From NCBI GenBank assembly GCA_963543015.1, contig CAUTYZ010000003.1, positions 1 to 64,000 of the forward strand: a stretch of DNA of 64,000 nucleotides, in the 5' to 3' direction. Shown piece after piece: positions 27,099 to 36,774 of this stretch. Source of the stretch: Alloscardovia sp963543015. Its GTDB lineage: Bacteria > Actinomycetota > Actinomycetes > Actinomycetales > Bifidobacteriaceae. Both the position numbers and the translations under genes were made by a program. Below the pieces are notes generated by a model, which worked only from the letters and a program-made list of their open reading frames with translations, had not been told where the DNA came from and ran no database searches. Within the stretch, counting starts at the first letter, position 1. The number at the start of each line of letters is the position of its first letter.

Positions 27099-28577
27099 AT
27101 GACTGATTTAGCGGAAAATTTACCAGAGTTGGAAAAAGAGAATCCTACCAACTCTGACCAGGAACATACTCTCGAACATACTCTTGAGGGTTCAGAAGTT
27201 CCTGCTACTCCTCAGCGCAAGAAGCGTCGTAAGAAGAAAAAGAAGAAAAGCATTCCTCATTTCAACTATGTCAAGGTAGAAACTCAGGCTCCTGAAGGAA
27301 CCGTTTTCCCGAAGCCTAAATTCTCTCCAAAAGGTGCTGAACTTGGCAAACCTGGCGATCGCAGCGCTTTCGGTTTCCAGATTCATACGCGTCTTGAAGG
27401 GCGACACGGTCGCACAGGCGTTATCCACACTCCACACGGCGATATTAAGACTCCATGCTTCGTTCCTGTAGCAACGCAGGCTACGATGAAAGCCGTCACG
27501 CGCGAGCAGATGGAAGACAATGGAGCACAAGTTATGCTTGCAAACGCATTCCACCTGTACGAACGCCCAGGCGAAGCTGTCATGGATGCTGCTGGCGGTT
27601 TGAATGAATTTATGAATTGGGATAAGCCAACCTTCACTGATTCTGGCGGTTTTCAAGTCATGAGTCTTGGCGCTGGTTTTAAGAAGACTTTGGCAATGGA
27701 TGTCGAAGGTATGAAAAGCGACGACGTCATCGCGGAGGGCAAAGAACGTCTTGCTTTCGTGGACGAAGACGGCGTAAGTTTCAAGTCTCCACTAAACGGT
27801 GGAATGCACCGCTTCTCTGCGGAAATTTCCATGCGCGTACAGCATCACATCGGCGCTGATATCATGTTTGCCTTTGACGAGCTCACCACGTTGATGAATA
27901 CTCGTCGTTATCAGGAACAGGCTGTGGAACGTACGTATCGTTGGGCTCAGCGCTGCGTTGCCGAGCATAAGCGCTTGACCGAAGAACGTTTAGGCAAAGC
28001 ATATCAGGCATTGTTTGGCGTAGTTCAGGGCGCAAATTACGAGGATTTACGCCGTAAAGCAGCTTCGCAAATTGGTTCTCTCGATTTCGATGGATTTGGA
28101 ATCGGTGGAGCTATCGAAAAGCGCATTATGGGCGATATTTGCGCATGGATCTGCGATGAACTTCCTGAAGATAAGCCACGCCACGTCTTGGGAATTGCTG
28201 CTGTGGATGACATCTTTGCAGGTGTCGAAAATGGCGGAGACACGTTTGACTGCGTAGCCCCTGCGCGTACTGCACGAAACGGCGCTGTCTTTACCAAGGA
28301 TGGACGCTGGAATATCAAGCGCGCTGCGTATAAGTTTGACTTCTCCCCGATTGAGGATGATTGCGACTGCTATACCTGCCGAAATTACACACGCGCATAT
28401 GTCAATCATCTGCTCCGTGCAGGCGAAATGACGGGCGCTACCTTGGCAACCATTCATAACGAGCGATTCTTTATCCGATTGCTGGAACAGATTCGCGAAT
28501 CCATGGATGGTGACTATTTCGACGAATTCAAAGAGGCGTACTTGGCACGTTTCTATGCGAACGGATCACGCGGATAA
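27099..28577 (+). CDS. tgt: tRNA-guanine transglycosylase
   Basis: A 492-residue enzyme exchanging guanine-34 of GUN-anticodon tRNAs for a 7-deazaguanine (queuine or preQ1). Catalytic segments are visible: TFTDSGGFQVMSLG (Asp), the FAFDELTT loop, GIGGAIEKR, and zinc ligands in DCDCYTCRNYTRAYVNHL. The first ~80 residues are an extension with a Lys/Arg run (RKKRRKKKKKK) ahead of the barrel. The start at 27099 is preferred because TACAGT lies six bases upstream, as for leaderless transcripts, and the surrounding 19 bases match the fhaB start. The ATG at 27081 is possible. Confidence 0.9.
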   Translation: MTDLAENLPELEKENPTNSDQEHTLEHTLEGSEVPATPQRKKRRKKKKKKSIPHFNYVKVETQAPEGTVFPKPKFSPKGAELGKPGDRSAFGFQIHTRLEGRHGRTGVIHTPHGDIKTPCFVPVATQATMKAVTREQMEDNGAQVMLANAFHLYERPGEAVMDAAGGLNEFMNWDKPTFTDSGGFQVMSLGAGFKKTLAMDVEGMKSDDVIAEGKERLAFVDEDGVSFKSPLNGGMHRFSAEISMRVQHHIGADIMFAFDELTTLMNTRRYQEQAVERTYRWAQRCVAEHKRLTEERLGKAYQALFGVVQGANYEDLRRKAASQIGSLDFDGFGIGGAIEKRIMGDICAWICDELPEDKPRHVLGIAAVDDIFAGVENGGDTFDCVAPARTARNGAVFTKDGRWNIKRAAYKFDFSPIEDDCDCYTCRNYTRAYVNHLLRAGEMTGATLATIHNERFFIRLLEQIRESMDGDYFDEFKEAYLARFYANGSRG

Positions 28578-28705
28578 TTTTTAGCGAATCATTTTTAGTT
28601 GTCGGCTGATATGAACGAATATTCGTAGATGCATTCAATAAAAGACCAGACACGCACTCGCATACTTTGCACGACTCGCGGGGTTATGCTAGTGTAAATG
28701 TGTCT

Positions 28706-28789
28706 GCGCACATGGCGGAATGGTAGACGCGCTGGCTTCAGGTGCCAGTGACCGCTAAGGTCGTGGGGGTTCAACTCCCCCTGTGCGCA
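28706..28789 (+). tRNA. tRNA-Leu (anticodon CAG)
   Basis: Acceptor arms GCGCACA (28706-28712) and TGTGCGC (28782-28788) pair perfectly; discriminator A. The anticodon stem CTGGC/GCCAG holds loop TTCAGGT, giving CAG. A long variable arm is present, as expected for a class II tRNA. CCA is not encoded. Confidence 0.95.
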
Positions 28790-28797
28790 CAAAATAT

Positions 28798-28830
28798 GTG
28801 GTGTGAGCTTGTATGGTTCACACCACTTTT
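28798..28830 (+). terminator. Terminator of tRNA-Leu
   Basis: GTGGTGTGA (28798-28806) pairs with TCACACCAC (28818-28826) and is followed by TTTT, nine bases past the tRNA end. Confidence 0.8.
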
Positions 28831-29104
28831 CTATATATGTCTGTATATGGGCTCTTTTAGACTTATATGCCCTATTCACGCTCTTTCACTCAGCTCTCAC
28901 TCATGTGATTGATTGAACCATTAACTCATTGAACAGCGTTCTCCCTACAGCAAGACAGCATCATTTCTCCTTTTTCTTTCGATATAATGAAGTCATCACG
29001 TGTCTGACGGATAGCGTTATAACGCCGTATAACGAGCGAACCTCGTACTTATATTCGCATACACGCACATGCACGTGCTCACGAAATGTATGAAAGGACA
29101 TCCC

Positions 29105-29998
29105 ATGATCGGCCTTACAGGAGTTTCAGGAAAACTTGGATCATTAGTCACAGCAGACCTCCAGTCCATTCTCGCAGATAATTCACAAAGCGACGGCTCT
29201 CATGAAACAGTGCGCTATATCGCTCGCTCTCCTCACAAGTTGGAAGGAAAAGTTCCTGAAGGCGTAGAAGTACGCAAGGCTTCATACGAAAATTCTCCAG
29301 AATCGGTAGCTGCTCTCACAGGAGTGGACACCCTCTTCATGGTTTCAGCTGCTGAAAGTCCTACTCGAGTAGACGAACATAAGGCTTTTATCGACGCTGC
29401 TCGCGCTGCAGGCGTTCAGCATATCGTCTATACGAGTTTTTATAATGCCGCTGCGGAGTCAACGTTTACTCTCGGTCGAGATCATGGTCATACAGAGGAC
29501 TACATTAAGGCAAGCGGCATGACGTATACCTTCATTCGCGATAATTTCTACTCAGAATTTTTTGCTGACATGATTCTTGAAGGCGGAGAGCTTCGTGGCC
29601 CAGCAGGAGACGGCGTTGCTTCCTTTGTAAGCCGCGAAGATATCGCTCTCGTCGCTGCTACTATTCTTGCCAATCCCCGGAATTGGAAAAATGTGACTCT
29701 TAATATGACCGGTCCTGAAGAGCTTAGCTTGAGTGATCTCGTTAAGATTACGCGTGATGCATTGGGAACTGACATCCCATACATCAACGAGACAGAAGAG
29801 GAAGCGTATCAGTCGCGTGAGTCTTACGGCGTTCCAGACTGGCAAGTCGAGGCATGGGTAAGCACGTACACGGCTATCCGCGATGGCGAAACTGCTGGTT
29901 TAACGGACGATATCGAACGCGTCACAGGAAAAAAACCACGTCGATTTGAAGACGTGCTGCGCGCTGCACATGCAGCATGCGTCGCCCAATCTGCTTAA
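29105..29998 (+). CDS. NmrA/SDR-family NAD(P)-binding oxidoreductase
   Basis: A 297-residue atypical short-chain dehydrogenase of the NmrA/QorB type. It has an N-terminal Rossmann motif GLTGVSGKLGSLV and the conserved segments HIVYTSFYNAA and FIRDNFYSEFF. Such proteins are quinone reductases or redox sensors; the substrate cannot be read here. The start at 29105 has AAAGGA six bases upstream. It is followed on the same strand by an aldo/keto reductase and a TetR regulator, suggesting a small redox or detoxification group. Confidence 0.85.
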   Translation: MIGLTGVSGKLGSLVTADLQSILADNSQSDGSHETVRYIARSPHKLEGKVPEGVEVRKASYENSPESVAALTGVDTLFMVSAAESPTRVDEHKAFIDAARAAGVQHIVYTSFYNAAAESTFTLGRDHGHTEDYIKASGMTYTFIRDNFYSEFFADMILEGGELRGPAGDGVASFVSREDIALVAATILANPRNWKNVTLNMTGPEELSLSDLVKITRDALGTDIPYINETEEEAYQSRESYGVPDWQVEAWVSTYTAIRDGETAGLTDDIERVTGKKPRRFEDVLRAAHAACVAQSA

Positions 29999-30078
29999 AT
30001 CTGCACAGTCCGCTTTTTTGCACAGCCTGCTCATTCTGCAACTCAAAGCGGTTAATTTCACTTCCTTGAATATCACCC

Positions 30079-30972
30079 ATGGCAACGCAACACACACTTC
30101 ATCTCAGTAACGGTCGTACCATCCCTGCGCTCGGCTTTGGTACATTCCAGCCCAGTGCTAGCGCAGGCGAAGGTATAAGCGATAGTATCGCCGAAAATGC
30201 GATTTTTGAAGCTCTCCGAACCGGCTACCGTCTTATAGACACTGCAGCCTTCTACCAAACAGAAGGTGCAGTTGGTTGCGCGGTTCGCCGAGCTCAAGAA
30301 GAACTCGGCATATCACGTGAAGAGATTTATGTGACATCGAAGCTCTGGGTGACAGATACGACTTACAATGGCGCTTACCACGCATATTCGGCATCTTTAG
30401 AGCGCTCTGGGCTTGATTATTTCGATCTCTATCTCATTCATAATCCGATGAACGATGTCTTCGGAGCGTGGCGTGCACTCTCCGACATGTATCGTGATGA
30501 CAGGGTACGTGCAGTTGGCGTGAGTAATTTTTCTCGAGCACGTATGGAAGATTTGCTGTCCTTTGCATCTCTCGCCCCGCATGTGAATCAGATTGAGGTG
30601 AATGTTTTTCACCAGCAGAATGCGGACATCGCATATATGCAGGAGCACAATATCATCGTTGAGGCGTGGGCTCCTTTTGCGCGCGGAAAGCATAATCTTT
30701 CCGACAACCCAATTCTACGTGAAATTTCTGAACGTTATTCTGTGACAATTCAGCAAGTAATTGAACGCTGGTTGATACAGCGATCTGTTATTCCTCTTTC
30801 GAAGAGCACGCATGCTGAGCGTATTAGAGCAAATTATGATGTGTGGGATTTCGAATTATCTCTCGATGATATGCGAGCCATAGAATCTCTGGATACGGGC
30901 TCAAGCCAATTTTTTGATTGGGATGATCCTGCTGTGTTTGCTCGTTTTGCGAATTTGCCTTTCGAAGGCTAA
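30079..30972 (+). CDS. Aldo/keto reductase
   Basis: A 297-residue NADPH-dependent carbonyl reductase of the AKR barrel family. The catalytic tetrad is visible: Asp in LIDTAAFYQTE, Tyr in the same segment, Lys in TSKLW and His in LIHNP. The cofactor region is VIPLSKSTHAERIRAN. Length is typical. No clear ribosome-binding site precedes the ATG. It lies 80 bases after the NmrA gene and 73 before the TetR gene. Confidence 0.92.
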   Translation: MATQHTLHLSNGRTIPALGFGTFQPSASAGEGISDSIAENAIFEALRTGYRLIDTAAFYQTEGAVGCAVRRAQEELGISREEIYVTSKLWVTDTTYNGAYHAYSASLERSGLDYFDLYLIHNPMNDVFGAWRALSDMYRDDRVRAVGVSNFSRARMEDLLSFASLAPHVNQIEVNVFHQQNADIAYMQEHNIIVEAWAPFARGKHNLSDNPILREISERYSVTIQQVIERWLIQRSVIPLSKSTHAERIRANYDVWDFELSLDDMRAIESLDTGSSQFFDWDDPAVFARFANLPFEG

Positions 30973-31045
30973 TTCGATATCCATATTTGGGTGCGGTGAG
31001 ATTCCACTGCTAGCGGTTTCCCCGTTTTCGGGTAAACTTATCGAT

Positions 31046-31660
31046 ATGCCAACGATGACGAGTATCATTCCCCATGTGTCTTCGGACGCAACTCTCTCCA
31101 GACCATCCGAGCACAGCACTCGTGATGCTTTTATGAGTGCTTTTACCGATTTGATGTGCAATTATCCTCTTCACGAGATTACCGTAAAAGAAATTGTGGC
31201 TAAAGCAGGGTTGTCTCGTCAAACATTTTATAAGTATTTTGCGTCGAAGGACGATATTCTTGATGCAAAATTAGACTCACTCTATACTGAGTGCTACGCG
31301 GATATCGAGAGCGCTCAGTGTGCAACGTATTATGATTTTGCTCTTGCGTATTTTACATTTTGGCAAGATCGGCAGGCAGCTCTTCGTACCATTCTTGAGC
31401 ATAATCCGCATTGGCTCTTTTCAGAGACATCGCATGCGTATATGCATCGGTTATATCCGCTTCTTGCTGCGATAAAGAACTCGAATGAAAGCATTCAATC
31501 CTACGGTGATTCCACACATGAAAAATATTTTCAGAACTTCGTTTTTGGCGGAATCGTTCAGGTGGAAGCGACATGGCTGAGCGATGGATGTGCACAATCT
31601 CCTGAAGAAATTGCATCGTTGCTGTCAAGTTTTTGGGAGATCACACCGAACCGAGCGTAG
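31046..31660 (+). CDS. TetR-family transcriptional regulator
   Basis: A 204-residue repressor-type protein. The DNA-binding region is near residues 30-75 (AFTDLMCNYPLHEITVKEI, then AGLSRQTFYKYFASKDDIL, a classic TetR helix-turn-helix). The C-terminal ligand domain resembles TetR_C_33-type regulators. The start at 31046 is chosen because TAAACT lies seven bases upstream, as for a leaderless transcript, and longer frames read into the preceding gene. It is probably the regulator of the two upstream oxidoreductases. Confidence 0.85.
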   Translation: MPTMTSIIPHVSSDATLSRPSEHSTRDAFMSAFTDLMCNYPLHEITVKEIVAKAGLSRQTFYKYFASKDDILDAKLDSLYTECYADIESAQCATYYDFALAYFTFWQDRQAALRTILEHNPHWLFSETSHAYMHRLYPLLAAIKNSNESIQSYGDSTHEKYFQNFVFGGIVQVEATWLSDGCAQSPEEIASLLSSFWEITPNRA

Positions 31661-31680
31661 CGTCATCCCGTACATAAAAA

Positions 31681-31708
31681 CGTGGGTAGCAAACGAATGC
31701 TACCCACG
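31681..31708. terminator. Bidirectional terminator between the TetR gene and the surface-protein gene
   Basis: CGTGGGTAGCA pairs perfectly with TGCTACCCACG around a six-base loop. The upstream run TACATAAAAA gives a T run on the minus strand, so it serves the minus-strand surface gene best and lies between two convergent genes. Confidence 0.75.
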
Positions 31709-31745
31709 CTCATGTGAGGCTAACTCATAGAAGCCGCACCATCTC

Positions 31746-34139
31746 CTAGTGCTTGCGCACGCGAATGAGGCTTGCTCCAGCTAGCATTATCGCCAAAGTG
31801 ATGATGCTCACATAGCCAAGTGAAACACCAGTTTTAGCGAGAGTGCGCTTTGGTTCTGGCTTCTTGGTTGGTACAGGCTTAGGCTCTGGCTTTGGCGCAG
31901 AAGCCTTATACTGAACGGTGAAATTAATGCCATTTGGAGCCACTGCATCTGACTCGTCTGCCTTTTGCACGCCATTCCATTCGAAAGCAAATGGAATAGA
32001 GCGACTTGGCAAAGTTGCTGTAGCGTTGAAGTTTCCGGATACTTCACCCTTGATAGTGTAATTCGTCCCTGGCTGAGAATCCGTAGTGAACTTCACGTCT
32101 GGGACACGAATTACCAGTGAATCTTCCACTCCCTGAACCACTGCATTGACCTCTTCATAGGTCGTCAACGCAGCTGGGTTCGCCAAGGAGAAGCGAACTG
32201 TCAATACTCGTCCCTTGTAGAAGGTCTGAGAAGGGTCCTGACTAATGGTAAATCCTGGAGCTCCGATGAGTTGCAACTTCGAGATGTCTGTAGAACCATA
32301 CTCCATGCCTTCAGGCAACGTGAGCTTCGCGGTAAATCCGAAATCAATGGCAGAAACCTTGATATTTTGGAAATTGCTTGGAAGCTGATGGTAGCGTTTT
32401 TCGATGTCCTTCATCTGATTCTTGATGGAGTCAGATACATGAAGCACACCTTCGATATCCAGCATCGAGTCTTGAGAGTCAGCTACATATACCTTGTCAT
32501 GCTCAGTGTCCATAGTCTTGCCCTTTTCTGCACCTCGCAAATCAGCAAGCAAATCTTCCTGAACTGGCTTGATATATTCTACGGTCAGCGACAACCCTGC
32601 ATGACCTGTAGAATCAGCTTCCTCTGGCTTCTGCGTAGCCGAGTAGGTATAGGTAAAATGACGGACGACGTTATTGATATCAGCGATAGCGGAGAACGAC
32701 CCATCCGTACGTCCAGTAATGGTGTATGGTGTTGCTGGCTGAGCATCGGATGTAAAACGAATACCGTCGAGAGTGACCGACAAATCGTCATTCAACCCAT
32801 CGATAATTGCCTTCAGCTGAGCAAAGGTCGTAATCTTATCGACATCCTTTAGCCCAATAGTGACTGTGGCTTGCTTGCCATTGACATCTGTACTCTCTAC
32901 TTCGAAACCTTGAGCACCTTCAAGAGTTGCCTTAATAGCATCCCCCCCCCCTTGAGCACTAAATTCCATCTGCTCTGGAAGAGTTAAAACGGATTCAAAA
33001 GCGAAATCCATCTTGCTCAAAACAATATGGTCAAAAGTCTGAGGAGACTCGTCATACTTGCGAATGAGATCACCCATCTGACCTTTGACAAGATCATTAA
33101 CATGCAATGTACCTGTTACAGCGAATACAGAATTCTTGCTATTGGCCATCAAAATAGAGTCATGCTGCGTAGTGCGTGGAGCACCATCGACACTTCCCAA
33201 GAGATCAGCTGTTAATGTAGCATGCTGCTCGCCTTCTGGGATAACATCCGTAGCTTTCATCTTCTTCTTGTAGGTATATGTCTTTGTATTACCATCCGCC
33301 GAAACTTCCGCGCTGACGAAATCATAATCAGCGAAAGTCTCTTGAGCTTCGAAGTCTTTACCCGTCACAGCAGTCTTTAGAACCGTTCCATCGTCCGCTA
33401 CCCAGTTCGTTGTCTTTTGAACTGGCGGAGTGAAGCATGCTACCGTATTTGTCGTAAAAGGCACGGAAGCAGTGTCAGAGGTATAGGTGACGAGTCCATA
33501 ACCAAAGATAGCTGCCGTACCGCTTGGATAGAAGCTAAACGATCCTTGTGACGTTACCTTTTCTGCATCGTAGCGCGCTGCATCATCATAGCTTGATATG
33601 GTCGTGGTATATGGAATCTGAATATCAATCTTATGCGCATTAGGATCAGCTTTATCCCTCATATATAAGTTATAAATAGTCTGCCAGTTCACATCATTGA
33701 GATAAAAACGGAAGTTCACAGTACGCCCATTAACCGTATGGGTAATACGGTTTGAATTGATGTACGAAACGGTGTTCGCAACGGTAATATTTCCAACATT
33801 CACATCTTCTGGGAATGTTACGTCATAAGAAATATATGCAATCTTATTGCGACCTTCGAGTCCATGTGGGTACCATCCGGATGCACCAGCCTGCTGCATG
33901 TCAGACTCATGCGACGCCAAAACATTGGACATCGGAACACTCAAATTAACCGTGCCACTGTATGTCGCACTTTCTGGATTCGTCGCGCATGCTGCGTTAC
34001 CCGTTGAAGTTACATACTGAGCGATAGGTAAAGTGCCATCATCCGCACGTGCCGTTTGAGGCCGCAGTACAAAAATGCCCGCACAGAGCATGGCGAACGC
34101 AATTATCGCGCCCATAAATCGCGAGATAGAATTTTTCAT
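31746..34139 (-). CDS. Sortase-anchored surface protein (LAKTG) with two ~210-residue repeats
   Basis: A 797-residue exported wall protein. A signal peptide ends TARADD near residue 32. A non-repeated N-terminal region with a YTYKKKMKA segment follows. Two related domains (~308-520 and ~531-745) share pattern positions such as H-D-x-x-x-x-A-x-S, LPE(Q/G)M and T-x-Y-T-I-x-G. A Pro/Lys spacer, the sorting motif LAKTG at ~766, a hydrophobic helix and the tail RVRKH complete it. LAxTG is the type preferred by class E sortases, and one is encoded at 51974. Residues 397-399 (Gly-Gly-Gly) come from a ten-G tract, a likely switching site. AGGGAG lies upstream of the chosen start. Binding partner unknown; adhesin-like by architecture only. 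Confidence 0.85.
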   Translation of the reverse strand: MKNSISRFMGAIIAFAMLCAGIFVLRPQTARADDGTLPIAQYVTSTGNAACATNPESATYSGTVNLSVPMSNVLASHESDMQQAGASGWYPHGLEGRNKIAYISYDVTFPEDVNVGNITVANTVSYINSNRITHTVNGRTVNFRFYLNDVNWQTIYNLYMRDKADPNAHKIDIQIPYTTTISSYDDAARYDAEKVTSQGSFSFYPSGTAAIFGYGLVTYTSDTASVPFTTNTVACFTPPVQKTTNWVADDGTVLKTAVTGKDFEAQETFADYDFVSAEVSADGNTKTYTYKKKMKATDVIPEGEQHATLTADLLGSVDGAPRTTQHDSILMANSKNSVFAVTGTLHVNDLVKGQMGDLIRKYDESPQTFDHIVLSKMDFAFESVLTLPEQMEFSAQGGGDAIKATLEGAQGFEVESTDVNGKQATVTIGLKDVDKITTFAQLKAIIDGLNDDLSVTLDGIRFTSDAQPATPYTITGRTDGSFSAIADINNVVRHFTYTYSATQKPEEADSTGHAGLSLTVEYIKPVQEDLLADLRGAEKGKTMDTEHDKVYVADSQDSMLDIEGVLHVSDSIKNQMKDIEKRYHQLPSNFQNIKVSAIDFGFTAKLTLPEGMEYGSTDISKLQLIGAPGFTISQDPSQTFYKGRVLTVRFSLANPAALTTYEEVNAVVQGVEDSLVIRVPDVKFTTDSQPGTNYTIKGEVSGNFNATATLPSRSIPFAFEWNGVQKADESDAVAPNGINFTVQYKASAPKPEPKPVPTKKPEPKRTLAKTGVSLGYVSIITLAIMLAGASLIRVRKH
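32942..32951 (-). repeat. Poly-G tract (10 G on coding strand) inside the surface-protein gene
   Basis: Ten consecutive C on the plus strand, read as GGG GGG GGG G in the coding strand, between the two halves of the first repeated domain. A one-base slip would shift the frame and remove the wall anchor. Confidence 0.9.
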
Positions 34140-34336
34140 TCCCTCATCTCTCCCTAAAATCCCCTTAAAATTGTCATATCTCATAAATATGACAACAATA
34201 ACAAGGTGTTATTAGTAGACATCATATACCTCAACCTCCCCAAAGTGGTATAGCTCACATTTTGTGAGAATCTACTAAATTTTGCATAACTGCCCACTCC
34301 CTCTCCCCATTTCCACCCCTCCACCCCAGAGACATA

Positions 34337-34378
34337 AGTAAGCGCTGGAATGGTTTCACAACGATTCCAGCGCTTACT
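34337..34378 (-). terminator. Hairpin downstream of the YhgE/Pip pair
   Basis: A perfect 15-bp stem (34337-34351 with 34364-34378), 33 bases past the stop of the minus-strand gene at 34412. No U tract follows, so termination may be weak or factor-dependent. Confidence 0.55.
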
Positions 34379-34411
34379 CGTTCAGGCGTTACATCTGTTT
34401 ACACCTAGCGC

Positions 34412-36772
34412 CTAGTCGCTCTTCACTTCCTTCTCTCCGTATACGCCCGTCTTGGCAAGCTGATCGGAGATGAATGTGGTTCTCGACATCGGAGGTGCGA
34501 GCACAAGACCGATGAAGAGCGATGGAATGAGGAAGAGCGCAAATTGACCGAGTAAAATCCAGTACTCATTGTGGTACGAACCAGCAATAGCCGCATGCAT
34601 CGCCCCGATTCCATAAGGGAATGGCAAAAGCGGATACACGCGCTGGAAGAATTCCGGTAGCAATTGCACAGGGAAAGTAGCACCCGACCCTGCGATTTGC
34701 ATCACCATGATGATAACGGCGACAGCTTTTCCAGCCGCACCAAACGCGATGGTGAGCGCATACATAAGAGTTGAGAAGATAAGACTTGCCACCCATGCCA
34801 CGAGGAAGAGTCGCAAAGGTTTATCAATCTGCACTCCCAAATACCACAGGTCGCCCATAACGATAAGAGTTGACTGCAAAAGTGAGATGAGCAAGAAGGT
34901 TAAGTAACGCCCCCAGTACTCGGAGTAGAAACCCATACCGAAGCGTGATGCGTTACCTAACATATCTGGCCCTGAATGCTTCGGTAGGTTCGCATAAATG
35001 TCATCGACACTTGCCAAGCCGAGAACCTTCGCCTTGCGACGGTCAGATACAGACACTTTCATCATGGCGACAAGGAAGACGCTTCCAACCCAAATCGCCA
35101 AAATCGTGTAGAACCCAGCCATGGAGGACCCATAGTTTTCAATAGCAAAGACCGCGTGGCGCTTCAGCACAACCGGCGATGAGAGGATTGCAGCAAACTC
35201 GACTGCGGAACGGTCAGACTTGCTTAATTGTTCAAGTTGAACCGTTCCCGAGCCGATGCCATCCTGAATCTTTGCTACGACGTTACGCAGTGATTGAGCA
35301 GCTGAGCTCAGCTTATCGTGCGTATCATTCATGGAGGCAATCACGTCGTCAACCGTTGCCGCAGCTGTCGCCCCCTGAGACTCCAAGCGCTGCATAATGC
35401 GACGGACAGAAGCTGATGCACTGCGTGCACGATCTGCTGTCGCGCCGAGCTGCTGTGCGACCTGATCAAGACGAGGTTTGATATCCGAATCATATGAAGC
35501 CTTCACTCGCACCAAAGTGGACTTCACGGATTCGATCTGCTTCTTCAGCTCACTCTTCTGATCCGCAATGACCTTTTGAGCATTGCTTACATCTTGTGAA
35601 GCACTCGAAATATGCGTACCAATAGTTGCGACATCTGATGATGCCTGGTTGAGCTGATTAATAACCGAGTCGATAGCACTTGTAATCTGATCTTTTGTCG
35701 CCTGCGAGAGAGCTGAGGAATTGACATTGCTCTTCACCAGATTCAGGGCATCCACTAATGGACGATACTGATTGGCAGAGTTTGCCATAGCCGTACCCAA
35801 AGCGTTAATGCGCGTACCCAAATCCCCTGCAGGCGTGGATACCGACGATGTCAAAGTGTCCAACTGATTAATTACCGAGTCCAGACTCGACGCTGCACTC
35901 TCCAACGCAGTCGTTACAGACGATGACGACGTCTTAGCAGCATCTGCCAATGTTCGCACATGAGAGACCGTATCCGACAGTGCTTCTCGTACATCCTGCG
36001 AGCTTTGCGTACTCTGAGCGATAATATCCTTCGACGAGTTCACTAATCCAGCACTCGACTGGAGCAAGGCGGCATACGATGACAGTTGCGAACCTGCCGT
36101 ATCCAAGTCGTCAGCAACCGTATTCAAACGATTGACCACCGTCGATACATACTCTTTGCCCTCATCACTATTGGCTAAATCATTGACCTTTCCAGCGAGA
36201 TTGAGCGCAACGGTTGCGATAGTTTGAGAGAATGTGCTCGATACTTGGGACACAATCGTATCCGCTGCGCCTTCTGTAATGCGTGGAGCAATGGCATTCG
36301 ATTTTTCGTTAATATAGTACTCAATTTTTGCCTGCTGAGCGTTCGACGACAGAACGGTCATCATCATGGTACTGAAGTTTTTTGGAATGACAATTGCCGC
36401 GTAGTATTCACCCGAGCTTACACCGTCAATTGCCTTGTCCTTAGACACGAACTGCCAGTTCAGCTTGGTATTTGCGCGCAGGGATGCTTCCACATTATTG
36501 CCGATGCTAATCGGTACAGGAATGAGATCTGACTCATAGCCTTCATCTTCATTTGCCACTGCTACTTTCAGCTGGTTCGTATTTCCGTAAGGATCCCAAC
36601 TTGCTGCGATATTAAACCACGCATACATCGCTGGAACGATGACAAGACCCATGACGACGACGAGTCCAATGACATTACGCAGCAAATGACGCTGATCTTC
36701 AATGAAGATTTTCCAAATATTAACGAACGGATTCTGCCGACGGATGGAGTTCTGAGACTTTTTGGTAGCCAT
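34412..36772 (-). CDS. YhgE/Pip domain membrane protein
   Basis: A 786-residue protein of the YhgE/Pip family, which shares the ABC-2 permease-like membrane core. One N-terminal helix (~35-55) leads to the conserved WDPYGNTNQLKVAVANEDEG. A long extracellular helical domain rich in Ser/Ala/Asn (~200-520) follows, then about five C-terminal helices including the region QIAGSGATFPVQLLPEFFQ. It begins two bases after the previous gene and so forms an operon with its larger paralogue. Known relatives include a phage-receptor protein (Pip) and the type VII secretion component EsaA/YueB; the function here is unknown. Confidence 0.85.
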   Translation of the reverse strand: MATKKSQNSIRRQNPFVNIWKIFIEDQRHLLRNVIGLVVVMGLVIVPAMYAWFNIAASWDPYGNTNQLKVAVANEDEGYESDLIPVPISIGNNVEASLRANTKLNWQFVSKDKAIDGVSSGEYYAAIVIPKNFSTMMMTVLSSNAQQAKIEYYINEKSNAIAPRITEGAADTIVSQVSSTFSQTIATVALNLAGKVNDLANSDEGKEYVSTVVNRLNTVADDLDTAGSQLSSYAALLQSSAGLVNSSKDIIAQSTQSSQDVREALSDTVSHVRTLADAAKTSSSSVTTALESAASSLDSVINQLDTLTSSVSTPAGDLGTRINALGTAMANSANQYRPLVDALNLVKSNVNSSALSQATKDQITSAIDSVINQLNQASSDVATIGTHISSASQDVSNAQKVIADQKSELKKQIESVKSTLVRVKASYDSDIKPRLDQVAQQLGATADRARSASASVRRIMQRLESQGATAAATVDDVIASMNDTHDKLSSAAQSLRNVVAKIQDGIGSGTVQLEQLSKSDRSAVEFAAILSSPVVLKRHAVFAIENYGSSMAGFYTILAIWVGSVFLVAMMKVSVSDRRKAKVLGLASVDDIYANLPKHSGPDMLGNASRFGMGFYSEYWGRYLTFLLISLLQSTLIVMGDLWYLGVQIDKPLRLFLVAWVASLIFSTLMYALTIAFGAAGKAVAVIIMVMQIAGSGATFPVQLLPEFFQRVYPLLPFPYGIGAMHAAIAGSYHNEYWILLGQFALFLIPSLFIGLVLAPPMSRTTFISDQLAKTGVYGEKEVKSD

Positions 36773-36774
36773 CG

